From assembly GCA_015227615.1 (NCBI GenBank), contig JAALGZ010000013.1:1054001-1118000 (forward strand): 64,000 nt of DNA, written 5' to 3'. This DNA is from Labyrinthula sp. Ha. Its lineage: Eukaryota; Sar; Bigyra; Labyrinthulida; Labyrinthulaceae. Numbering within the stretch: position 1 is the first letter of the stretch; each line of letters opens with the position of its first letter. The translations under genes and the position numbers were made by a program. This document shows, piece by piece, positions 48,286 to 59,253 of the stretch. The notes under the pieces were generated by a model. That model searched no databases and was not told where the DNA came from. It saw only the letters and a list, made by a program, of their open reading frames with translations.

Positions 48286-50990
48286 AGTCGTACATTCGAC
48301 TGCTTACTGTCAGACACTAGGTTAATATCGTGTCGGTTTTTTATTTTGGATACGATTGACTTAAACTTTGAAAAATTTTAAAAGATTTAATGAAGGAAGG
48401 CTCTTACGGATTAATAAAATATTTCCGCAGTGATTATTGCTATTTTTCCCAATAGCAAGAAAAGCATATAGAATGGCAACTTCCTCCTATTTCAATCAAA
48501 ACGTTGCTTTTAGTTAAACTCCAATTCATTTTATCTAAGGTAATTTAATAGAAATGTAAAAAACATCTTAGCTTAAAATGAGAAATGAATACTCTTTGCA
48601 ACTATGTAATTTATATAGAGCTATTGTTTGAGTATAAATCGTGAAATTTTAAGTCAAATTATCAAAATACTTGTTTTTTATTCTTGTTGAACTCTGATAT
48701 TACTTGAAAGATAAGTTTTTTATATATCAAAATGTGCCAAATCATATATAGACATATATAGTTAAATACCCCAGTAATTTTATTTAATTTTCTGCATCGT
48801 ACACGTTAAAATATGAGCAATCGAGCCCGAGAATGCTAAAATCTGTATAGGGAAATTATGTATCTCTACCAATTTACAATTTATCTTACTGGAGTATCAT
48901 GATGATATTTTTAGCTATGTGGGCCATGGGTAGAGAGCTACTTTTTATTAGTAGTAGCTAATTATGTACAAGGCCCTTGGCTCAGTAAAAAAATAACTGT
49001 AAAAATGAATCAATAGGGGGGTGCGTTCTATGGAGTTGAATTAAGTCATGATAGCACTTTTTATGCTAGGAAAGTAGAAGAAAGCGGAAAACCCAAGATC
49101 AATAAAATGAGGAATCACCAAATTGAAATACAAAATCGGGAGAGGTAGCTGAAAAATAAAGTGAAAATCATAACAAGGTTCCAAGTATATGGGCTTAACT
49201 CAGATAACCCCATTATCTAAAATATTAAGTGCAGAATTATCAAAATAGGTTTGAAGTATCATGTTAATATCGATTATCATTGTTATTTTTACATCAGCTA
49301 AGTTGAATCCCTTTTTCTATATTTGAAGGTTTGATTTGACTTTATTTGCTAGGTAAAGTTTAACTCTCGATAAGGTATTTCAATAATAGTGCCTCTGAAT
49401 ACCTTGTAAATTTACTGCAAAGTACACTTTTACAATGAAGTCTTTTTAGAGAAGTTTATTATCTCGTCGCAGCTGCAAAAATATCATCACTAGATGTATA
49501 TGCAAGAATACTCATGAAATTACTGAGCATATTAGAGAATAGGGCTGAAGTAGGATACTTAATCAAGTAAGTACAGGAACCAAAAGGTCGAGATAAGAGT
49601 TAGTGGAATGAAACACTATATCTAGAAGATGCATCTGCTAACATGTTGTTTAATTTCTAATCATCCGTTGTTATTTCTTGACTTAATACAGTTTTAAGAT
49701 TACTCTTTCTAAAGGGTTTTTTTAGTTTCGCACATCGATCCAAACTATAGTAAAATATTGGAGATACCAAGAAGAATTGCCGCTTATAATAACTAAAAAT
49801 ACTAAACAAAATCTCCCACTCCCGTTGCCCATGGTTATTTTGCCTTCAGAAACAATTTTATATGCGCTGGACAAAATTTCTGGGCGAATCTGTGTTTACT
49901 TATAATTACTTTTTTTAGGTTAATATAATTAAGGCTTAACTCTAATGAATCCCATTATTAAAAATTCATTCTTATAATATTAATCAAAGAGCCAGCAATC
50001 CTTATACGAACGTAAATATTTTAAGAGATTATAATTTACTATAAATAACAAACAGGAGGTATAGTACTTAAGCTTGGAGTCAGTATCCTGGCGCCTAAGG
50101 GGTATGGTTTTACTGTATATTTTCCCTTGAATATTAGGTGGAAATCTAAGGAAATTCGTGGCGCTAATCCCATGTAACTCATGGCTAAGCAGTAACTAGA
50201 CCATCTTTTTAAAAAAGTAAACAGAGTAATATGCAAGATAAAAAGTGTTAAAAGTTCTTAATTACAAAACCAAAGTCGGATAGAACACAGAATTGCTGTT
50301 GTTGTCTTTTCTAAATATTATACATTGTAGATAAAGTACTCATCAATACCAGATAGTACTCAAAATTTTATTGCATAAAGATTTATTTGGATGCGCGAAA
50401 TTTTATTATATCTAATGACTGTATTTATAAAAGTATGAGTAAAAAGTAATTAATTTTGTTTTATAGGCTTCGCGTTATACTAAGGATCAAACACAATAAA
50501 ATAATTTTTTTTCAATACAAAAAGAGTTTGTTAGCAAAGATAAACCTAAAGTGCAACTTATTAAGACCTCATAGATACAAATATACCAAAAATAAACTGT
50601 ACAAAACACCATGTTCTACGAAGGAGTATATTTCCATAGTGCAATATCTATGAAAATTTGTACATGTTACGAGAAAAGTCCTAAAGTCAGCAGTTATCCG
50701 TTCACTCAGAGATTTAATAGGTTACTAAGAACAACAACATGTGACATTTGGGCTTCAAACTGGTTTATGGTCTTAATTGTACTTAAATTTACTGAACAAG
50801 CATCTATATGAAAAGTATAAGACAAAGTGCATTCTAAGAACATGACTCCATAGAAATAGGAACATGAAAAAAAGTTAAAAACAAACAGTAAGAATAACAC
50901 TCAGCTTCCCTAGAAAATGAATACAAAAAAAATAACATAAGTGAGCCTGCAGAAGAAAGCAACAGTTATTTTCCTCAATTACAGTATATT

Positions 50991-52499
50991 TTAATTCGAT
51001 CTAAGAAAATGCTGAACACTTCCTTGACGCGGATTTCTTAATCTCGCTCCAGAGACCCCTCTAATTAAACAATAAACCATAAGCAACTTTGGAATGAGCA
51101 CCCCCGAAATAGTCAAACTCAACAAACAGTATTTTACAGATTCAGTATCTTCATAGTCACCGTAAAATAATAAATGATCTATAACTGTTGCAGAATATAT
51201 TATTATAACAATAAAGATTCCAGTAAAACGAAACAACCATTTACTCAAATGAGCCACTAAATGAAACGTACCGAAAGAAACACCTTCCATTTGGATAGAA
51301 TTCTTATCCAAGTATGTATCCAGTCCAAATCCGGTAAATTTTGTAAAGCAGGAAATTCTACTGTTTGGTGATCGAAGTTCTACACCTTCCTCCAGTACGT
51401 TTACAACATTAAACAGAAAAACAGTATTGGCAAATAGAAAAATTATACTGATTAAGCCATCTGTGATCATGAATAATATAGGCATCAAAAAATATCCTGA
51501 ACCTGGTTTCTGTAGAAAATACTGACCAATAAAAAAAGTAATAATAGCATAACCATAACAGAAGTAATACCCAAAGCTTCTAAAGAAATCATCATCGCAA
51601 AAATAAAACATAAACCGTAAATACCATATGTTGAAGACTTTATGTTTGGAGAAACACTGGTAGGCTAAGAAAAACCAATAATAAGAGCATAAAATAGTTC
51701 CAAAGAAAAAAAGAGAAGCCTGCAAACCTAGGAAAAAAAATCCAAGGTTGCTCTTATACTTTCCATCTGTTATCCAAAAATATGTATCGAATGCAGTTAA
51801 ATTAGCAAAAGAAAATATAAGGACACTGTAATTCATAAACTGAAAAAATTGTAGAATGAATATTCTTGGAGCTGTACCTTTAGTCAGTAACAACTCTTGT
51901 AAAGATTTTCTCGAAGCAACTATGTTGAACACTGCAAAAGGAATCAAACTCCAAATGGAAATTAGATCCGTGACTTCAAAGCAAAACTGAAACTGGTTTT
52001 CATCATCACATCCATTTATTTCAACATCAAAATCCTCAGCTGTGTCCAACATTTCTAAATAGACATTTTCAAAGAATTCAAGGCTGGTGTCTAAGAAAGG
52101 AATGCTTCCTTTACCAATAGGATATCCAAAATGTGATATATACATGTTTGAACCTGCTGGTCGCTTACCCACATTTACAACTGCAACAGCACCTAGTTGT
52201 TCTAGATTTTCATATGCTTGTTCAGGATAACAGCTTCTTGTTTCAAGGAAAAAAGCAAAAACTACAAGCCCAGTAACATCTGTTTCTATCAAGTTTCTTT
52301 TGCAAGGATCTTCTTTTTTAGGAATGGCTATTCCGCGGCTAGATATCGAGCAGGTAGACGGGAAAGTTCCTATTAACTCGGAGAATCTGGTTGTTCTATA
52401 TGGTCCAGCGCTAGTGTTTTCTGCAAGAAACGTAACTGTGATTTCTGCTTTCGTAAGGCCAAGAAAGAAGCACAAAATTAACTTGAACATTGATATCAT
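50991..52499 (-). CDS. PA-domain seven-pass membrane protein
   Basis: A 502-residue protein on the minus strand from ATG 52499. Residues 1-18 form a signal peptide. Residues about 20-175 are an extracytoplasmic region with six or more Cys; 73-150 resemble a protease-associated (PA) domain, with the RSCYPEQAYENLEQLGAVAV stretch corresponding to the CxFxxK...GAxAVI core. About seven membrane segments follow, near 178-194, 213-234, 252-275, 308-327, 335-366, 418-440 and 457-479. The C-terminal tail (481-502) is short and basic. I see no protease catalytic motif and no RING finger, unlike the PA-TM-RING proteins. A receptor or sorting role is inference from the architecture. It may localise to the plasma membrane or the endomembrane system. 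The intact frame beside a decayed paralogue at 40130-41636 suggests selection keeps this copy. Confidence 0.8.
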   Translation of the reverse strand: MISMFKLILCFFLGLTKAEITVTFLAENTSAGPYRTTRFSELIGTFPSTCSISSRGIAIPKKEDPCKRNLIETDVTGLVVFAFFLETRSCYPEQAYENLEQLGAVAVVNVGKRPAGSNMYISHFGYPIGKGSIPFLDTSLEFFENVYLEMLDTAEDFDVEINGCDDENQFQFCFEVTDLISIWSLIPFAVFNIVASRKSLQELLLTKGTAPRIFILQFFQFMNYSVLIFSFANLTAFDTYFWITDGKYKSNLGFFFLGLQASLFFFGTILCSYYWFFLAYQCFSKHKVFNIWYLRFMFYFCDDDFFRSFGYYFCYGYAIITFFIGQYFLQKPGSGYFLMPILFMITDGLISIIFLFANTVFLFNVVNVLEEGVELRSPNSRISCFTKFTGFGLDTYLDKNSIQMEGVSFGTFHLVAHLSKWLFRFTGIFIVIIIYSATVIDHLLFYGDYEDTESVKYCLLSLTISGVLIPKLLMVYCLIRGVSGARLRNPRQGSVQHFLRSN

Positions 52500-52818
52500 G
52501 GTATAAGTGCATTAAATTGGTGTAAAACGAGGGATCTTCTCATAATGTTGGTAGCTAGCTAAACTGTATGAAGGAAGTTAACTCTCCGGGATTTACTTTT
52601 GTATATTCATGAGTTTTAATACTTAATATTTTGGGCAATTAAAAACAAAGAAAATTTAAGGAAAACCGAAACCAATATCTAAGAATACATATATACAAGA
52701 ATAAGTAAGATCTAAGCAATCCTTTTCTTTGCTCCAGTGAGAGAAAAGAAAAGGTGTATACTAAGTAGAGATTTAGATAGGTAGTGAGAAAACTGCGGAA
52801 GCTTAAAGTTCAAGTTTA

Positions 52819-52985
52819 GAGCTTTAAATTGATGTAAATATTGTCTTCTAACTCGCAGTATTTGTTGAGATACGAGTCAATGAATAGTTTGTAAATTTGT
52901 GTCTTTGATTGATAGGTTAATTGTTAGGCGGTAATTACAGTAATGTCATACTGTGATATAATAGTATGTAACTATCAAAGGAAAT
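52819..52985 (+). repeat. Dispersed repeat, copy 2
   Basis: Partner of 48100-48285; the first 54 bases are about 87 percent identical and similarity fades downstream. It lies about 320 bases upstream of the PA-domain gene start. Confidence 0.55.
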
Positions 52986-54104
52986 CTTTGAGTGCTCCAG
53001 TTCATAATACGAATTCAGGAGTCTTACTTGCTATCTATTGTACTAAAATTTTCCATATTCAGGTTTCAATTAGTAGCGATAGATTTAGATGTCGTAAAGG
53101 TGTCGCAGACAATATTCACGTTTCCACACCAAAAGTCTCTAGATAAGAGAACAGTATGTAGTGAGCTATTAAGTTAGAAAATAGTTACTTGGTACTAGAT
53201 TCTAACACCTGTACAGGTGGATAGTTATTCTGAACTAAGCCTACTTCCAAGGTAGCAACATAATTGATCAAAATATGAAGCCAAGAAATAAGGTAACCAG
53301 AAACAATTAAAATATACCCATGCAAAAAAAAAATGATACACAGGAGATGGAAAAGACAAGAATTTATCAATGAAACATAACTAAGAAAAATGGAAAGTGG
53401 CAAATACATATATTTATACATATTATTTAGCTGAAAAAGCAACTCCAAATTATTGACAAATATTAACTTAAAACTACATCATGTGTTCATCATTAAAAGT
53501 AAATGCATCCAGCTCAAGAAGGTGTTTAGGTTCAGAAATTTGAAAAAGATGTGAATTAGGGTTAAGGTGTATATTACACAGGGAAGCCTAATCACAGGTT
53601 TATGATATTGTTGCTAGAAATTGATGCCAAAGGGAGACTAAGATTATCTCTTTTTAAAAAAGTACAACGCTTAACCCTACCCAAGAGTTATATTACTCTA
53701 CGCCACTAGCACAACTCGTACTATATTTACTTTTTTTTCTATTATTTTTTGGGTCACCTGCTCAATGGTTAGACGTTCTGAAGCTTGGATGTCATTATAC
53801 AATCTGCGTATATGACAGGTGGAAGCAATTTATTTTCCCTTGGATATTTTTATTTCTCAAACTGAGAAGTATTTTTGTAGACACATTGTAAACCCCTTCC
53901 ATTTTAGTAGAAATATGACAATTTCTTGACTCATCACCTTCAGATTTGGGTATTAACTGGGTCCACCAAATGACCATATTATATATCTGTCAGAGGGAGA
54001 GATAGATATTTGTCTACGTTTTTGTAGAATATTGAGAATTATTTTAAAGGGATTCTATAAAGTTCATGTCTTCTCACTAACGCTCTCTCCGCGTGGTTCA
54101 GTGT

Positions 54105-54587
54105 TCACAAGAAAAACTTTTTCTCGAATATGCAGAATATGATGAACACATCTTTCCACAGCATGTTCCACCTACAGAATTCACAGCTGAAAGTTGACAT
54201 GTCTTCACTTAATTCAGCAATATATATTGTTGCAAAATTCTTATTTTGGACCATCCAAATGATATACCTCCCTGGTGATAAAGAATCTAAATCTTGTGGC
54301 TGTTTCTTTACATCTTGCATCGGCAACATTTTCTCCACAATTGAACAGTAACCTTTCTTGGAGAAGACCATTTTCTTCAGCCTTTACATGTTCTATACCT
54401 GCTACAATTTTTTATTGGTGGTAGCGTTTTTTGTTAATTCCAACGTTTTTGATGGAAATAAGATATGTTTTTTACATTTTCCTATCAAGACGCTACAATA
54501 TCCTAGTATATTTTCTATTGATATGTACCTTGCAATAATACAAGGTTGAGTGTGACTTTTGCAAAATTTAAACATGTTTATCGGCAT
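54105..54587 (-). pseudogene. Possible decayed coding fragment
   Basis: Two open runs in one minus-strand frame (54587-54402 and 54371-54105) are parted by a few stops. The second reads in part DVKKQPQDLDSLSPGRYIIW and FATIYIAELSED, more protein-like than chance frames nearby. A neighbouring frame is also open over part of it, so coding origin is uncertain. No family was recognised. Confidence 0.2.
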
Positions 54588-55216
54588 TGCTAATATACAA
54601 TGTAAACCCTTCTTTGAAAAACTTTATTTTTGCTTCATATCTTCTAGGTACCTGAGTAAATCATCATCTGAATGGAAGATCTTTATTAAGAATTTGCTTC
54701 AATTGGAATGAAATTATTTTTCAAATTTCTTAGCTATTCTTGAGAAGCAAATACTAAGCCCTGTAGGTATTATTGGAACATAAGAAACTTCGTTTCGATA
54801 TATGTTGAGAGAACTTTGAGCGCTCTTGAGTCACCATTTATTGAAACTAAATGTTACGTACTAATACCAAACTACTCTAATGTGAAAATTATGTGCGTGG
54901 AAGCTTCTGCGACTTTATCTCTTACTTCTAGACAAAAAAGTTACTAAAGAATCATAATAAATGGAAAGATTGAGTCTAATAATCTAGTTGTTAATTTTAT
55001 GGGTAATATCGGATAGAAAGGAGTAATTGTATTTTAATGATGACTAATTAACACATTTGAAACTTCAAAACAGACAAGCAAGGAGCTTCCATTGCAACAT
55101 CAAGAATTGCTTGAAATATACTTTCACTTTTCAAAGTTGATCCTTATTCCAGCTACTGACAAGATATTTTTTTCTTTAAATTTCTCTTTGCATTTACTCC
55201 ACATTCAATTCTACAG

Positions 55217-55417
55217 CTAAAAGCCACAGTTTCTTTTATGGCAGCGATTTTCCATAATCTTTGTCACCAATACCAGGCTACCAGCAATGGATCCAAGGTG
55301 TGTGAATGTCGTATATTCGTTCTCAGAAAGCTGAAATTCAAAGGTGTGTGAAACATTGCTGCTTAGACTGCCAGGATCAAGGGAATTATGACTTTCATTA
55401 TGAATTTCTATGGCAAT
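55217..55417 (-). pseudogene. Coding-like fragment without a start codon
   Basis: Sixty-six sense codons between two stops, with well-balanced composition (HTFEFQLSENEYTTFTHLG, then VLVTKIMENRCHKRN) and no usable initiating ATG. It could be an isolated exon, but the other genes here lack introns, so a fragment of a decayed gene is more likely. Family unknown. Confidence 0.25.
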
Positions 55418-56804
55418 TTAGGCGTTTTATCTAATGGAAATCGCAAATTTAATATGAAAATTTCATTGATTTTATACTCTATATAATGGAAGAAGTTTGT
55501 TACAAAATTTTCCCCGCCACGGTGTACTGAAAATGTTTCTTGTCCTCAAGTTCACATATTTTTAGAAAGAAAAGTAATAATAAGATTTAAATAACCCCCA
55601 AAACCCTTAAAAGGTGCTGAAAAAATGTGTTAGGAGTGTTAAAGGTTGTGAAGAGATGCTACTATACTGCTTCAACCCTAAACAATTTCACAAGTCCTCC
55701 AAAATTAGAAATAGTGGACACAATACCATTAACTTTAAGTTGCCTCTGCTGACATTCGCTTTACCTACCATATTATGGAATCACCCGCACAATGTTACTA
55801 GTTCCCCTGGTAATGATTAAGAAATTTCATTCGTGTAAATCGAAGCTAATGCTTTGATCACATGTAGTGAATATGCATTTTCTAAAACTACTAAAAACTG
55901 AAATATTTCTAATTTAAAGAGAACTAGCAATCCCTGATTGCTGTATTTGAATTTGTTAAATTAACTTATCATTATTTTTTTAGTGTGTGCTGACCGATAA
56001 TCAATCGAAAAAATTGGGAATTAACATAATTGAGCTTTAAAATCTGTATGACAGAAAAAGGATTAATATACTGTAAACACTTTGTCACAGATACCTGTTG
56101 AGCTTAAAATTTTCAGCACACTTTTGCTGCACTAAAGTGTACTAATCTTATATCAATAATCGTATGAACAAAAGCATCACCAAAAGGAAAGTAATTTCTA
56201 TAACAACATGTAGATGCTTGAGTGAAGTAACGTACAGTAAAGGTATTAGTCACAACCAGAATCTCGCATAAACTCGGTTCGGGGAACTTGTGTCATCTAG
56301 AATCTTGGTTTTTTGCGTCGTTTTTTTTAACGACATTATTTAAGAGTAAGACAATGCTCTGATCCGGTGCTTACGTGAAAATATAAGGTAACTTAGCTCT
56401 AGATCCTGGTTTAACTACTGTAACTGCTAAAGGGCAGTCCATGTACGTTGCATCTGGGTATATTTATGAAATCTTAACCTTAAAAACACGTAGTAGAATA
56501 AGAAATTTTAGAGACAATTGATCTCATAAGACTAAATATAGATAGATAGATTACAGCACCAAGTCAGAAAAGAAACTAAGAATAAGTAACACTCTGAAAG
56601 AGATAAATTTAAGATCCTGTAAACTAAGTAAATCAAGCTACTTTAAATTTGAAAATACTGTTTTGCAATTGAAAGATGAACTAGGAAACAAATACTATAA
56701 GCTTAAGGAATAAAAACTTTGAGTTGAATAATCTGCCACTGCTTTTAGAACTAGAAAATCATGTCATATTGGGTTGACATGGCTTCTGGCCTTTTTGCGA
56801 CTAA

Positions 56805-57065
56805 ATCCCATCCTCAAAAGGTAGCAACCAAAGTAGTACAAATAACCGAATAAGCAGCAGACAGACTCAAGATAGGTTACCTCTGTTACTAGATAAGAGG
56901 TTTGACTTAGTCATTAAAGCCACACCAGGCCATAGTTCTATCTTATTTGGTCTTTTACCTAGAGTGACTTTGAAAGTCCATCTATTTGGTGTCTACTGGT
57001 CATTGCGACATTCTCCAAAACTGAGAGAATACAAGAGCTATTTTAATAAGCTGACCATGTCTTAA
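56805..57065 (+). pseudogene. Coding-like fragment without a start codon
   Basis: Eighty-six sense codons bounded by stops, reading in part LPLLLDKRFDLVIKATPGHS and VYWSLRHSPKLREYKSYF. There is no ATG near its beginning. The composition is not that of AT-driven noise, but no domain was recognised. It could be an exon or the remains of a gene or mobile element. Confidence 0.25.
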
Positions 57066-57590
57066 AAAAATAGACACAATCTCACTGAGGGCATGGGACA
57101 TGCTATACGAAAAAGTTTGATACTTCTGGCATGTTTAAAACTGTAAAGAAAACTGGGTTTCAGTAATCAAGTACAGCGCTTATTTTCATGCATCGAGCCC
57201 TAAGATAGAGTAGCATCATCTTTGCTAGTAAGACACAGCTCTTATAAAAAATAATTTTAGATATTCATATTCCACTTCTGAGAAATGTATTTGGCCAGGC
57301 CGCCATCACAAGATTAAATTTAGGGAGGGGCCTTTTTCATCTGTAAATAGACTCCCTATTGGTCTCTTGTAATAAACTCTAGGTATCTAGCTTTCTTTTG
57401 AAAAAAAAAGTCTATTTGGATATTAGATATCTGTCTGTTCACTGGTTGGGTATTCTAGGCCTTTCCTCATCTGTAGCACTTTATGTTAAGGAATGGAAGT
57501 AGCTGGGTTAGGCTTAGTTATACCCTGTTTCTCATTCATTATTTAAAAGATTCTTATTTATCCTTAACGAAGAAGACTTAAAATCAAAAC

Positions 57591-57601
57591 CTATAGACCA
57601 C
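57591..57601 (+). repeat. Left target-site duplication of the truncated LINE
   Basis: CTATAGACCAC, repeated exactly at 57874-57884 on the other side of the LINE fragment. Confidence 0.85.
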
Positions 57602-57873
57602 CCTTGCATGATTTGTCAATTCCAATTCAGATTATTTACAAATTTTGGGAAATCGCTATTCTTGGAGATTAAATGCGATAGATGAGTACATCAGCAAAAG
57701 CATGGTGATCATACCAATAGTGTCTCAAAATTGTATTGCCAAGTATAATTTAGCTACAGCAGGGTCATGAAACGTGAAGATTAACTGTTGAGCAGTAAGC
57801 CGGCAGCGGTTCCTAAGATAAAAGCATAGGCGGTTTTGTAGATGTAGTAACTTACTTCCACCTTAACTATTAA
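57602..57873 (+). mobile_element. 5'-truncated LINE copy (3' UTR only)
   Basis: These 272 bases correspond to the last part of the LINE at 21062-25043, from about 24622 to its TTAACTATTAA tail; shared words include ATTTTGG, AAATGCGATA, ACCAATAGTGTCTC, CCTAAGATAAA and GCATAGGCGG. Only one of the two 98-bp units is present. An exact 11-bp duplication flanks it, the mark of target-primed insertion. It carries no coding sequence. Divergence of very roughly a quarter of positions from the 21-25 kb copy suggests an old insertion or a different subfamily. Confidence 0.85.
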
Positions 57874-57884
57874 CTATAGACCAC
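57874..57884 (+). repeat. Right target-site duplication of the truncated LINE
   Basis: Exact partner of 57591-57601, directly after the TTAACTATTAA tail. Confidence 0.85.
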
Positions 57885-59098
57885 TCTGTCATTTAGAACG
57901 CGAATTCCTTGTCAAGATCCCAGAATCCAAGCGCTTTCAAGCCTACGGAGTAGATACTAGAGAAGGATGTCTGCTTAGAATGTGGAATTTAAAGAATCAC
58001 GAAAACTCAAATTCTGGAGATTCTCGAGCTCTAATTTTGGTGATTTTTCCATCCTCGATACAGAATCAATAATAGATCCAATTCTCAAGATTCGAGACTT
58101 AACAGTTTTTTTTCAAATTTCCTATCATTGTCCTCAAACCCACGAAAAACATGAACCGAAGTAATTATATAAGTTATCAAAATGTTTTGAAATCCGTTGC
58201 TGCGGCGAAAGTGAGATATCTTAAAATAGTTTTGTTTCTTCGAGTAACCATCAGGATCACATCTGGAAAACCAGGCAACAGATACAATTCAGGACAACGT
58301 CCGGAAAAATGGAAACAAACCTAGGAAAACCTATTATCTATATGAAAGACTACACAAGCATTTAATATATATATTGTGGACATTGGTAATTTAGTATTTA
58401 AAGTAACTATAATTATTTTGGACAACTACTCTTAGGGCATAAGACATTTAACAGCGACATCAAAAGAAAACAACTTTGAGATTAAAGAACTAAAAGCTCT
58501 AAGCTGGAAAAAAACAAACTGCTTCAGTCTTAAGTAATTCAACAAGTACTAAATAAAGTGTTCATGAGGGAAATAAAAGTCCAACTAGTGTGCGGACTAG
58601 CTAAGAAGAGTAATACAGTTACCCTTTAAAGTATGGATCATTCAGTTATCCGGCTAAAGACCTAATTCAAAGCAAGTTTTAAGCGAAAAGCGTTCATATT
58701 AAGAATTTAGGTCGATCTAAGGTGTAATATCAAACTAATGGAGATATTAAAACTTTATTCAAGTCAATATTCTACTTACTCCAGCGGGGCTCTTACTATA
58801 TACAGTCACTGTATTCTTCCTCAGCTAGAGAGTCATTGACAAAAACATTAAGAAAGAATTCAAAATGGGAACCTACAATTGAGAGCGTTGAGAATAAAAA
58901 CTAAAACAAATATAGTTAGAGATTCTAGGTAGTCATCCCAACTAAATACCCATATTCACAGATATTCCATGTTTAATCTTAAGTACATTCCATAGGTTCT
59001 GTGAAGTCCTAATTCAACCAATAAAATTATACAAAAGAAAGGTTATACACATTTTAGCCAATCATATACACTCTTACCTTTTTGTTGGGCAGTTCAAA

Positions 59099-59129
<31 letters not shown>

Positions 59130-59253
59130 TGCATAATGAAAAACTCGGTAAATATCGAAAAATGTTCCGAAAAATTGTATAATACATAATAACTTATCAA
59201 ACACAAACAAAGATACTAAGAACAAAACAGAACTGCACAAAAATAAAAAGAAA
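57885..59253. other. Intergenic region upstream of the first SDR gene
   Basis: No gene seen. An (AT)14 microsatellite at 59102-59129 lies about 125 bases before the SDR start codon. The short frame at 57982-58164 has no features that support coding. Confidence 0.5.
59102..59129. repeat. (AT)14 microsatellite in the SDR upstream region
   Basis: Twenty-eight bases of AT alternation. Its position suggests it is in or near the promoter and may vary in length between individuals. Confidence 0.95.

Larger units (their letters stand above)
41637..50990. other. AT-rich gene desert between pseudogene and intact paralogue
   Basis: No supported gene in about 9.3 kb. Items seen are an imperfect direct repeat starting ACCGGTACA at 41931 and 42101, an (AT)13 microsatellite at 46395-46420, a short telomere-like run at 48068-48088 and one copy of a dispersed repeat at 48100-48285. 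Open frames are short, with composition typical of AT-rich DNA. Confidence 0.5.
52500..57590. other. Intergenic region with coding-like fragments
   Basis: About 5 kb without a firm gene. It contains copy 2 of the dispersed repeat (52819-52985), two coding-like scraps (55217-55417 on the minus strand, 56805-57065 on the plus strand) and a stretch at 54105-54587 on the minus strand with two open runs in the same frame separated by stops. These may be remains of one or more decayed genes. The first 300 bases should include the promoter of the PA-domain gene. Confidence 0.45.

Noticed and set aside
52300-52506. Plus-strand frame over the start of the PA-domain gene
   Set aside because: It is the antisense shadow of the intact minus-strand gene.
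53752-53800. Box-A-like word (GCTCAATGGTTAGAC) suggesting a SINE head
   Set aside because: No box B follows at the right distance and no second convincing copy was found; a partial resemblance near 62490-62520 on the minus strand is too weak.
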